Below, piece after piece: positions 11,040 to 21,208 of a DNA stretch of 64,000 bases. The notes below the pieces were generated by a model. The model was given only the letters and a program-made list of their open reading frames with translations. It was not told the DNA's origin and searched no databases. This DNA is from Dipteris shenzhenensis (taxonomy: Eukaryota > Polypodiophyta > Polypodiopsida > Gleicheniales): NCBI GenBank assembly GCA_047967505.1, contig CM106539.1. One strand, given 5' to 3'. Made by a program: the position numbers and the translations under genes. Within the stretch, counting starts at the first letter, position 1; each line of letters begins with the position of its first letter.

Positions 11040-11414
11040 CTAAGGGTATTCTATTGTTACTTCCTTTCGATGGAACCACAGTGTACCAAGTACAACATCA
11101 TGCTGCTTGAGAGGAGAGATTAAGAAGTCCTCCTGATCTACATAGCTCTGCACATGGACATAAACCTTTCCAATCAAAGGAGTAACTTGCATTGGATTCC
11201 CTTGGAACATTTGATCAGCATCAAGAGCTTTGCCTAGCTCTTCAGTTTTTATCCCTAATCTCAGGGCTAAATCTTCAGATATGAAATTGTCTGTAGACCT
11301 TGGATCAAATAGGATTAATGCTTGCTGATCTCTTATCTTTCCCCATGATAGCAAAAGCTCTTTTTCCTTTGGGTCTGAGGTACTCCCCAAAACATCTGGG
11401 ACTGCTCCCACCAT
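11040..11414 (-). pseudogene. E1 aspartic protease
   Basis: Matches retropepsin-like plant gypsy proteases: LILFDPRSTDNFISEDLALR then VVLGTLWFHRKEVTIEYP. The catalytic signature is DPRS where DSGS/DTGA is normal, so the loop residues after the catalytic Asp have changed and activity is doubtful. It lies between the gag zinc knuckle and RT. Confidence 0.82.
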
Positions 11415-11830
11415 CGGCCTCGGTGGTACTTGTGGCTTTTTCTACTCCTTAGAACCCAAAGGCTTCTCAGGGCACTGGGTAGCATATGCCCCTCTTTGCC
11501 ACACTTAAAGCATTTCCCATCTCTGCGGAATTCAGCTATCTGTTCAGGAGTGAATGGGCATTTGCCTTTATATGACTATGAAAACTGAGTACCCCTTGGC
11601 TTCTAAGGCTGAAACCCTTTCTTTTCAACCTTGGGATACTCTTTCTTTTCTGATTTTGAAAAATCAGTTTTCTTTCTTTCAGCATGTCTTGCATGCAAGG
11701 ATAGTACTGTGGATGGATCTTGTAACGGCACAAGACTAGCTACTGAAGCTGAATGCATAAGGTCTTGAATGTTCTTTGCCCCCAAAGCATTCACTACTGC
11801 TTGAATTCTTGGACTGAGACCTGCTCTATA
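11415..11830 (-). pseudogene. E1 gag, 3' half including nucleocapsid zinc knuckle
   Basis: The minus-strand frame carries YRAGLSPRIQAVVNALGAKN, the lysine-rich FSKSEKKEYPKVEKKGFQ and a knuckle near 11510-11450 that is damaged here. The intact equivalent at 43095-43000 reads CFKCGKEGHMATQC, a CX2CX4HX4C knuckle. Its 5' continuation is missing at 11831 because the adjoining segment is inverted. Confidence 0.85.
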
Positions 11831-12309
11831 CAGATGCACTTGAAGCCTTTGAAGAGGCCAACCCAACTAAGGTGCGACAGATACACGTCGGGTTCTCTTG
11901 CAGAGGTCACGCAAAGTGATTCCTTCACATGGCAAGACGTTTTCATGCAGGCGTAAGCTTGAAAAAAACAAGGTGGCATCGTGTTCTTCCGAGAGTATGA
12001 AAGGTTTTATGGGATATTTGCATAGAAGAGCAATTCCACGGAGGACATAGTCGGTGATTTCCCTGCTAATAGGTGCCTTCTTGTGCGTTGAAGCTTTCAC
12101 TATGTTGCTTGCTTGAAGTGTGAAGGCAAGTACAGACCTTGAGGTAACGTGATGACTCCAAGACCTCGTGGTAGGAGCCGCATACGCGAACGGTTGCTCA
12201 TTCTCCACGTACGTGACGATTTGCGTTGAAGCTTCACGAAAATTGACGATAGCGCTAAGGTGTTGAACGCTTGCACAGTTGTCGACATGGCATGCCCAAC
12301 TCAACCAAT

Positions 12310-12720
12310 GATGTGGCGTTGGCATGCGTGAGTTAGTAACACGTGGCAAGTTCGCAAGTGCTGATGTGGCACACGTGTCAGTTGATGTGGCACACACGTG
12401 TGGATGACATGGCAGTACATGCTGGCAGACAGCTGAGATGGACAGATTAGCTGACGTGGCAGATAGTTCAACAGATGATGTGGCAAGACACATGGCAGGG
12501 CCGTGGTTAAGTTAACTCTGGTTAGTTGACGCTAGTCAGAGGCCCAACTAGTTGGTCTAACCAAACCAAACTGGTTAGACAAACCAGGTTTGACCAACTA
12601 ACCTTAGTTTTAGTTAACCAGACCATAGCTGGTTAACTAGACTACAAATGATTGAGGTCCAGTTGAGAGCCAACCAGACCAGAGCCAGTTAGTCTGGTTA
12701 GAGTACCAGTCGGTTACCCA
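12310..12720. promoter_or_regulatory. E1 leader: clustered (A/T)(C/T)GTGGCA motifs and GGTTAAC/CTGGTTAG repeats
   Basis: From 12310 to 12490 the motif GATGTGGC / GACGTGGC / CACGTGGC / ACATGGC recurs about every 20-30 bp. Several copies contain ACGTG, the bZIP/ABRE (G-box) core. From 12530 to 12720 the sequence switches to dense permutations of CTGGTTAG, GGTTAACTAG and CCAACTAGTTGG. The same two-part pattern occurs at 44580-45000 (duplicate) and 59160-59570 (another gypsy fragment). A regulatory or packaging role is inference only. Confidence 0.55.
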
Positions 12721-13119
12721 TCTAGTTACTGTAAAAAAAAAAGAGAGAGTTGCAGAGACAGTTTTGGCCATCAATTTTCACCTATCTGTCAAACCTTTAC
12801 TGTCAGAAAAGCAGCAGAAGAGCAGAGAAATCAGAGATTTGTAGAAAAGAGAAAATGCATGCCTTTGTGCACTGGAAAGATGAATCAGATGCACTCAAAG
12901 TGCTTTTTGTAGCAACCTGAAAAGGGGCATTATAGTTGTTGATGCCTTGGCAACCTTGTGAGTATATGGCTTGAGTTGACAGCCCGGTACTAGCATAAAT
13001 GGTGAATGCAAGACACCTCTTGTTGAGGTAATTTTTCTCTTTGAAAAGCAAAGGCAGTGTGCATCAGTTGCATACACAGTGTGTGAGAAACTTGCAGATC
13101 TCAAACGAGTTATAAGAGA

Positions 13120-13933
13120 ATGGCTCAATCACCTATCCAGTGGGATTCACAAGATAGGGATGCACATCCAAGACAGAGAAGTGTGCAGCAAAATCAGCAA
13201 GAATTTGAGCAGATGGTATGCACTCGTATGCAAGAGATGGAAAATCTCAGAAGGGATCCAAGACCTCAGCATTTATTTCAAGTAGAAAATATTCCTAATG
13301 CAGCTTATGATGTGCCAATGCCAGAGGCACACTCTCGTGTACAGCCAGAGAGAGAGAGATCTCATAGGGGACGGTCTCATAGCAGGAAGAGATCAAGGCA
13401 TCATCACCGATCTCCCAGTCCTTCACTGTCTACCTCGAGCTTGACTTCTGTATCTTCTTCTTTATCAGATAAATCATCCAGGAAAAGAAGGAAAGACAAG
13501 AAGTCTAGGAAGAATAAGTCTTCCAGAGAGACCAAGGAATTCAAAGAGGGAGGTAAATCTGTCAAGTTTATGACCTACAATGGACAATATGGTCATACAA
13601 ACAAAGCATTGCAGTTCATTAGGCAATTTGATGCTGCATTCGGTACAGAAAAGTTTTTAGAGTCCTCCAAGTTAAGAATGGTCAGTTTGCACTTGACAGC
13701 GACAACTAGTGCATGGTGGAGTGCACAGACCACAGATGGGTCAGCCCTAAAGAGGTGGAAGGACTTCAAGAGAGCCTTCTACCAGTAGTTTATGCCTAAA
13801 CAGTTTAGAGATCATGTTCTTCAAGATTGGGACAATTTGCATATGGATGCAGGAGATACAGTGGATGTGTACAACCAAAAGTTTTGGGATGCTTATTTGC
13901 AGGTTGTATCTTTCAAAAATATCTCCAAAGGAA
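13120..13933 (+). pseudogene. E1 gag, 5' half, on the inverted segment
   Basis: Starts at ATG 13120 (MAQSPIQWDSQD). It has a Ser/Arg/Lys-rich stretch (RSHSRKRSRHHHRSPSPSLS, then RKRRKDKKSRKNKSS). A retrotransposon-gag core follows: KFMTYNGQYGHTNKALQFIR, WWSAQTTDGSALKRWKDF, a TAG stop at 13786-13788, and then MPKQFRDHVLQDW. The reading stops at the inversion edge. The RS-rich N terminus is unusual for a gypsy Gag and resembles SR splicing-factor tails in composition. Confidence 0.85.
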
Positions 13934-14061
13934 TACGTGGCTTTCAAACAAACCCGTACAACTTAGCAGGCATGGACACTCCTCAACGTTCATCCTGTAC
14001 CCCAATTGCGGGCCTCAATTCTCCTTGGACCGTCATCCCTTGAGAAAGGGTTGAGCCTTAG

Positions 14062-14074
14062 GCTCTGATACCAA
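14062..14074 (-). other. E1 primer-binding site (initiator Met-tRNA type)
   Basis: Adjacent to the 5' LTR the minus strand reads TTGGTATCAGAGCC. TGGTATCAGAGC is the standard plant PBS complementary to the 3' end of initiator methionine tRNA. This fixes the transcription direction as minus. Confidence 0.93.
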
Positions 14075-14997
14075 TGAAACCATCTGCTCAAGTCTCGTAG
14101 ACAAAATTTCTGCAAACACTATCTCTCTCCCTCTCTCTCTCTCTCTACAAATACACTAGGGCCCAGGACAACAGTCGGGCTGGACCCCCCCAAAGGATTT
14201 TATTACTTGAGAGAAGAAGGAATACATAGTTTAGCATGGAAGCTCTTGTTACAAAATTCCAAAATGTGAATAAATTACATGAGCTCTTAGGCTTTCTTTC
14301 TTGGCAACAAGCCACTTGTCAAATTTTACATTACTTTCCTAATTACATGCCACTAAGGGCAACTTTGGAGTCTTCAAAGCACTTGGTCATGCGAACCGCC
14401 TCCTAGACTCTGGTTAGGCTCCCGTAGTGCTCAGGAAAATAACTCTTCCTAGTACCTGCAATAATTAATCAAAGCGCACCACCATGGTACCCATTAATTG
14501 TTAGCGCTTTGCATGCAAATAACACATTGTGGACTAATTCTAGTCACGATGGGCGTCCCCACTGAACACATGTGCACACATAACAAATATAAAAATATAT
14601 ATTTATTCTCTGGTTGACCGAAGTCAACACTCTTGATTATAATTAAGAGGCTTTGACCAAGGGTCGAGGCGCCTTAATTATAGTCAAGTCTCTCCAATCG
14701 AAGTTGGCACATCTTGGTTAACCGTAGTTAACCCTCTTGGTGCATGCCAAGTCTCCTTGACCAAAGTCAACACTCTCTGACCATAGTCACCTCTATAGTT
14801 CTCTGATTAATCGTAGTTAACCCTCTTGGTAATAAACCAAGTCTCCCTGATCGAAGTCAGGTTTACTTGACCAGAGTCAAGTATCTTTGATCGTAGTCAA
14901 TTCTTTGACCATAATTAACACATATGAAAACTCTTTAATTATGATCAAATAAATGGTCAACTATACTTTGACTTAGGAGATTTACATTGTGGTGATA
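14075..14997 (-). repeat. E1 5' LTR
   Basis: 923 bp, starting TGAAACCATC and ending GTGGTGATA, so the terminal CA has mutated to TA. It has the same organisation as the left LTR, but with one copy instead of two of the CCAAC-CGAA-GTTGG hairpin unit. Confidence 0.92.
14613..14918. repeat. Array of short inverted repeats with ~4-nt spacers (right LTR)
   Basis: Units read by eye include GTTGAC-CGAA-GTCAAC (14613-14628), CTTGAT-TATA-ATTAAG (14632-14647), a longer GCTTTGACC...GGTCGAGGC unit, CCAAT-CGAA-GTTGG, GGTTAAC-CGTA-GTTAACC (14716-14733), TTGAC-CAAA-GTCAA, TGAC-CATA-GTCA, GATTAAT-CGTA-GTTAACC, CCTGAT-CGAA-GTCAGG, TACTTGAC-CAGA-GTCAAGTA (14864-14883), TTGAT-CGTA-GTCAA and TTGAC-CATA-ATTAA. 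Nearly every spacer is four bases ending in A. Confidence 0.82.
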
Positions 14998-15002
14998 GGG
15001 AA
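14998..15002. repeat. Target-site duplication of E1 (right), GGGAA
   Basis: Identical to 7037-7041. The same GGGAA plus flank follows the LTR at 47195 in the duplicate block, which shows that both come from one insertion event. Confidence 0.92.
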
Positions 15003-18000
15003 ACTTACTTTTCATGAATGATGAGAAACACTTTTGTGATATTACATTCAGTGATCTTGTGATTTTGATCATTGATCAAGACTGTGTGTTGACTATGTTT
15101 TATTTTAACACATGGCCAAAGCACTTTTTCCAGGAAAGCCTTCTAATTTGTCCCTGTTGGAGTCCCAGCCACCAGCTTTCAAAACCCGCTTTTCACCATA
15201 TTTTCTCCTGAAATTGAGTTATAACTTGGTCAAGCTAAGACCAAATTGTACCTAAGTTGAATTCAAGCCCACCTAGATCTCAAGCACATGAAAATAATAT
15301 CAGCTCGAATTTGACGTAGATTTCAAGAGTTAGAATAAATACGAATCACATCATTATTCAACATTCAACTAAGCACTAATTGGAAATTGTGTACAAAGGT
15401 TAGCATACTCATACTTGATTTTGAGGGGAAGGTCTTGGTTAAGTATGGCACCTTCCGTGCTGGAAAGGGTCCTTGGCCTAAAGTACTGAAGGCTGTGACC
15501 TTAGTGATTGGAAGGCAGAAGACACCATTACGTTCGTTGTCCCTATAGTTTTTTTGCCAAGATTTGCAAATGCCATTGATGTTGATAGCTTCCTCCACAT
15601 AGAATGAGCTGTTCTATGGGCCAAGAGTTGCAAATTCCATTGATGTTGATAGCTTCCTCCACATAAAAGGAGTTGTTCTACGGGCCAAGAACCATAATGA
15701 TAGAGGCACTTGTGAGCTATCTCTATATGTTGATGCTACTACCACCATTACAAAAGTTGAACCATTTCCATGTGAAATAAGATTTCTGCCTGAAAAAAGT
15801 ATCAGCCAATTTTTTTCCGAAGTCGTAGGAATCCCTAAGGCTAGTACTTTATCCATTGAAGCTGAAACTATTTCCTTTGCAGTTGTCAATATTGACATTG
15901 TCTCTAAGGTTATTGGTTGAATAGCTCACAATTGTGGATGGACCTGTTTCCACCGATCCTGCTACAATAAATGCTCTCACCTTTGCTTCTACTTTCCTTG
16001 TAAAAACTTCGTTCCAACACTTAAGAATATCCTCTCCTCGGATATTCTGCTATCGTTTCAACTATCTTTTATGTCGGAGAGATGCCATGAGTACCATCAT
16101 ATGTTGAATGAATTCCAACAAAAAGTCTCAGCATTCTATGTAGCACATAATATAGGAGTATGGAAATAGAAGAGCAGCACACTTTCTATTTTGAATGGCA
16201 CAATCTTGACAGCCCTACCAACTATTTAGTTGAAGTAGCGACTCATGAAGGCATTTGCTAGGCAGGTTTTAGATGTAGGCCATGGGAGGAAGGTAAATTC
16301 GTAGAGATTAATTGTCCACAGCTTTCTGATCCATTGTTACTTTGTCCTACAGCTTGCTTATTTCTTCTTTGTAGGTCTTTGGAACACTTTAGATAGCAAA
16401 GTTAAACAACATTAAGATTGAATCTATTTTCTCCAACTAGAAAAGTGTCAAGGTTGGTTGGCAAGGATCAAAACACTACTGCATGGAATGCAAACAGCAT
16501 GCTCCAATCAGTTAATCAACAACTTTGCAAGGTAGAATCACACTACATATAAAGAGAAAGGAAAGGTTCATGCAAGCCAAGTATCTTGTCAACAGTGATG
16601 CCTTGAAGTATCACACTTGTTTGTGAGGAGTCCCGAAGAACTTTCAGTCTTTTGAGTAGCATAACAACTTTATCCTTTTTGGAGTACATGAGAAAGACTT
16701 TTGTATACGCAGCACACATAGGGTTGTCTACAATTTTGCTGTCATACCCTTTTTTCAAACAGATGTAAATATTTGAGAATACTTTGTATTGAGTTTTGGC
16801 AACATAGCTTTTGTCCAACCATATAAAGGTTATTGAAAGCTTCTTGAGATCAATCTTGTATGCTTTATAGTTACTTTTCCAAATATGGAACATACAAATT
16901 TTTTGTAATATTTTCTTCCCTCCAACATTATATATTCACTGAAGCATCTAATATAGAGTTGTAAGCATATATGATTTTTTCGAGTTAGTTTCGTCAAGAA
17001 GCTAAACTTTTATATTGGTGTTAAAAGTTTGTATGCCCTAATAAAGATAAACACTTGAAATATTTGCCAAAATTTAAAACTTTTATTAAAAAAAGTGTAA
17101 AGTTTCACCAAATTTTATATTTTTTACTTAAAAATTTAAAAGAAAATATGTAAAAGTGTACTTTATCCTATCAATACTATGAAACTAAAAAAATAAGCTA
17201 GATAAACTTTTGCTAAGATTTAATATTAATATATAAGAATAGCTTCAATAAAAACATCCATGGTTGAAAGCTTCTTTTTGGAATTACTGCGTTACAAGCA
17301 CTTATATGCTTTCATATTTCAACAAAAGATATGGCACAATGTCCAACTTATGTTAAGCTAGTGCAATCATAGTTTGAGTCTTGGATTATTTCCTTGATTA
17401 CAAGCAAAGAAACACTCACTAGTCTCTTCCATGGAGGCTTTGATACGAACAGTGCTCCTATTCTAACTGGATCCCATTGCGAATTGTATCTCAAATGGAA
17501 CGCTTCGTCCCAGAGACTTTAGCTACACTGGATACTTGATTTGAATTTCTTCCAATCATTCCCACTAAATAGAAGCATCTTCTTATAGTACTGAGTCATT
17601 TGCATGACTACGCATACAATGTCGCGGACTTAACATCGAGGTTGGTGTCAATTATAGTTGCAAATATTTGTGCTCATAAGCCCTCCATAATATGAGTGTG
17701 AAAGTACTACCTCTGTGAGAATGACCTCAACTTCGATGCTACCAATCCAGAAGAAGCTATTTCAAGACTCTTGGAAACAGAACACGATTTTAAAATGCTA
17801 TTAAATTACATTCCTCGTGAGCTTCGAAAAGTGTCAACCATAAAATATAATTTGAAATCCAACTTGATTGGCCCCAAGGCTATCTTGCTGTTTGACATGA
17901 CAGAGGACAATTGTTTGTTTTCCTTGGAATACCAACTATCCAACATCAGCTCAAACGAGGACGTGGGCTCCAAGAGGAGTGTGCCATCTTGTAGCAACTA

Positions 18001-18004
18001 CTAG
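15003..18004 (+). pseudogene. Degraded gene of unknown family, copy 1 (duplicated at 47200-50234)
   Basis: Plus-strand fragments read like protein but are split by stops, frameshifts and AT-rich gaps (16900-17250). Recognisable pieces are HFCDITFSDLVILIIDQDC (15020-15080), DFEGKVLVKYGTFRAGKGPW (15420-15470), RGTCELSLYVDATTTITKVE (about 15705-15765), GIPKASTLSIEAETISFAV (15830-15885) and HDFKMLLNYIPRELRKVST (17785-17840). A 66-bp tandem duplication at about 15568-15700 breaks the frame in both copies, and copy 1 has a further 2-bp deletion near 15160. I do not recognise the family. The spacing of coding-like pieces suggests a former intron-containing gene. Confidence 0.5.
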
Positions 18005-18035
18005 TCAAAGAACCACAATGCCGTGCTAAGGATGT

Positions 18036-20740
18036 TTGTGTGAAGTTCAAGACACTCTGCTCGAGGTCAACAATGATAGAAAAGCAAATACGCTCAAAAT
18101 TTTATAGGATGCATTTTGACCGAGTGGCCATGCCTGAAACAATTCCACCACAAGGAGTGAGAGGCACCAGACATTCAAAGGGGAACTTGAAGTATCTCAT
18201 GCTGATCATTGACACCCCCTCCAATTCTTGTGCTTCTTGTAGAAATCTTTTCTTCATAAGGGAGTTACACACAGCGAATTCCACTGCAATTCACATTCTT
18301 AATGCCATGCATGGGTCTAGCAATCGACAGCTGTAGCCAAGCGATGCCAAGCTTTGCAAAAAATGTGCAAAGTCCCTGAATATAGGCAAAATTCTTGGCT
18401 TGTACGTAGGCTCTTTCGTGCAATTCAACGTACCCATCGAGTATGTCTCAAAGTTGAATACAGTCGACAACTAGTCTCCATCAAAATACCATTTGCACAG
18501 ATCAGAGAGCTAAACTATGAGGGCAATATGGTCTCCGAGGGAGTGTGATAAATGTAATGGAAAACACGGAGAAAGCGTAGCAAATATTACCATGCTTCTT
18601 GAGTGACGATGGGTCGTTGCTAGTCTGAATCAAGTGCAAGTTAGAATACAATCACTGCTACATGAGTGGTTTGGTTTGGCCCACACTGACAATGAAAGGT
18701 CTTCAAGATCTTATCTCAACGCCACTATATGTCCAAAGAAATGTGATGCTCAGGCATGATTGGCTCGCCCACATCGATTTGCTACACACAACGTTGCATG
18801 CAGAGGACATTCCTCACACATTCGAAAGTGACGATCCAGAGTCTAACAATGACCTAGACATGGACATATTGTTGCATGGGCTATACGCCTCGCAAAAAGT
18901 TGTCAACTATAACACATGTTGCGCCGTCTGAGGGGAACCATCCTCTTAGCCTTTTCAAGGACTCCCACTACAAGGAGATGTGCTTCTCGACACTATTCTC
19001 TGGGAAGGGAAGGACATATCATGACTTATGCAACCGCAAGTATCAAACAATCGCAAAGTGGGAGCTGCTATATGAGGATAGAAGATTCACATAGAGCATA
19101 GAAAATCTTTTCTTCAAAACAATGAAGATATCGGTTCTAAATGTCTTATCATCCACTTGGGTGCGCCTACGCAAAGCACAGCTACACGGGAGGAGCCTCT
19201 GCACAAAAGACGTTTACCAAAATACAAACATTGAACAAATCCTAAATTCGAGGATTGGATACAAAGACTTCAAGGCATGGCGCACATCGACAGACTACAA
19301 GCAAAAGCTAAAGAAGAATATATTCACTATGATATGCCAGCTCGGCTCACCAACATTTGCCATTACCTTCTCTTGTGGCGAAAGGCATTGGCCAAGCCTT
19401 CTACAATGCTTGAAGCAACTAAATCCATAGATCCACCAACCATTGGATGACAACGATACATTGTATACATGCCATCTTTTCCCCTCAGGCCCAATTACAT
19501 CAGCATGATACTACATCCACTGTTTCTAGGCCATTAAGAGTGAACTGAGAAGAAACAAATGCGTTCTAGGCGAGTTCCTAGACTTCTTTGTAATGGAGTT
19601 CCATCATCGTGGGAGCCAGCACAACCATGGCCTACTATGGATCAAGAATGCACTAGTGTTCGGTCAATCATCGACCCTCGAGATAGTTTCATTCATTGAC
19701 ACTTTCATTTTTGTGGATGGAAGCCTACTTGAGGAAACTCTACGTATAGCCTAAATGCATCACCATCACAAAAGATGCAAAAAAGCTAGTAAAAGATGTA
19801 GGTATGGTTTCCCCAAGCCACTGGCCCTAACCACATGTACCCTAGTTACGGCAGAAGAAGATGAGGGCCTAGACAACGTCGAGAGCTGAAGGCATTGGTG
19901 AAGAAGATTGCTTTGGCATTGAGTGATTTAGAATGCCACACAACCATTTAATTCAATGACTAGTTGAACCTCTTGGACACAACAAAAGAAAGAGGCAAAC
20001 TTTGTGGCGCTTTGGGATGCAAACACTGGCATATAGTTCATTTTGAACCCGCGTTGGCACAACAACGTACTGCACATCGTACATGACATAGATAGACACG
20101 GCAACAATGAATGCCCTAAAAGAGACCTTTGAATACAACACAAAGAACAATATTATCACACTTGAGCATCTACGGAGGATTGGCAACACATTGATCAATA
20201 CTCAAGAGCTGAGCTCCTAGCAAGCTACATACATTGCGCTGTCCTTGCTGTTGACAGTTGTTTGAGACAATTCGCATTCATCAACACCAAATTACAAGAG
20301 GATAGAATACTCCTTCTAAACAGAAAGACAACTTTTCAAAATTTGTCTAACCATGTGACAATCATATTCTTCAAAGATATCATCAAGAAGTATTGCAAAT
20401 GGTAGCACGCGTTGCAAAACATTTGCCTGGTCGAGTACGCCAGCAAGTACAAAACGATCCAAGGATGCAAAGAAAGAACAAATAATCTGATTTGTCAACT
20501 TCAACCCGCATAAAGACATGACACGCTTCTACCAGGAGCGCTGTCTCCTTTACGTACCCTTCCAAGAGGAAAAAAACACAATCCATGAATCAGGCAAAAC
20601 ATGGGCAGATGCATACCATGAACATATAGCAACAATCAAGCAGAATAGAGACAGATTCACCAAAAAAATACTTGAAATGAGCACACTCACCGACTCATGT
20701 GCGACATCCTTGATCAACTGCATCGAGTCACTATAGCTAT
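18036..20740 (+). pseudogene. Helitron Rep part (Helitron_like_N and HUH nickase), degraded
   Basis: Plus-strand translation in alternating frames follows a Helitron RepHel protein. A CKKCAKSLNIGKI segment lies at about 18345-18385. RTSTDYKQKLKKNIF and MICQLGSPTFAITFSCGERH, typical of Helitron_like_N, lie at 19290-19400. The HUH motif is in FHHRGSQHNHGLLWI (19600-19645), where His-Asn-His is the metal site of rolling-circle nickases. Next are HKRCKKASKRCRYGFPKPL (about 19765-19825) and FAFINTKLQEDRILLLNRKT (20266-20330). The last are NICLVEYASKY (20420-20452) and YQERCLLYVPFQEEKN (20530-20577). The helicase is absent downstream on this strand. Many stops make it non-functional. Confidence 0.85.
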
Positions 20741-20817
20741 GACATAGGAGTAGACATGCCACAAATCCCAAGGCAACTGACACGTGATCATATTTCACAT
20801 AAAACAAAGATGACCAT

Positions 20818-20965
20818 GACACAATCAAGAAACTAAACACAAAACAATGACTCTTGCACGATGACATCATCTTGCAAAAAATATTGCAAGCTGATGCCAA
20901 ACAAAGATTACCATACACAATCAAGAAACTAAACACAAAACGATGACCCTTGCACGACAACATTG
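20818..20965. repeat. Imperfect tandem duplication (~98 bp period)
   Basis: ACAATCAAGAAACTAAACAC followed by AAAACxATGACxCTTGCACGA occurs at about 20820 and again at about 20917. It lies between the Rep fragment and the Copia fragment, close to the inferred left inversion breakpoint. Confidence 0.65.
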
Positions 20966-21208
20966 CAACCTTCTGAACCAATTCACCTCTTCCTTACTGG
21001 AGGTGTAGACACTAGCAAAGCATTCACCTGTCAAACAATAGTCTAGGGCCTACTACTTTGACACTACACACGATTAACGAATTTGTCATTGACCTGCCAA
21101 CATCACTAATTAATGACATATACAGGTAGGGTTGCATTCCACCTTGGTGGGACGACAATCCATTTTGCACTACACTTGTTGCTTGTAACCCACGCTACCA
21201 CAAACCAA

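Larger units (their letters stand above)
11831..13933 (+). other. Inverted segment inside E1 (leader plus 5' half of gag)
   Basis: In the duplicate block (45480-43390, minus) gag runs continuously from ATG to the knuckle. In E1 the matching segment is flipped. The left join is CTGCTCTATA|CAGATGCAC and the right join is CTCCAAAGGAA|TACGTGG. About 15 bp of gag (CCCAAATGAGAAAG in the other copy) and about 11 bp of leader (TTGGCAGGTCC) are missing at the joins. This is a 2.1-kb inversion with small deletions at both ends. Confidence 0.88.
7042..14997 (-). mobile_element. E1: complete Ty3/gypsy chromovirus-type LTR retrotransposon with internal inversion
   Basis: An 8-kb element transcribed right to left: 5' LTR 14075-14997, PBS 14062-14074, leader and gag, protease, reverse transcriptase, RNase H, integrase, chromodomain, PPT, 3' LTR 7042-8005, with GGGAA duplications on both sides. 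The PR-RT-RH-IN order and the C-terminal chromodomain define a chromovirus. The pol frames are long but interrupted by stops. The leader plus the 5' half of gag (11831-13933) is inverted, so gag runs partly on the plus strand and the element cannot make Gag. The two LTRs differ at many positions and in the copy number of a short hairpin unit, so the insertion is not recent. Confidence 0.92.

Noticed and set aside
14613-14918. CRISPR-like array
   Set aside because: Units are short inverted repeats of variable arms with no constant direct repeat or unique spacers, inside a plant LTR.
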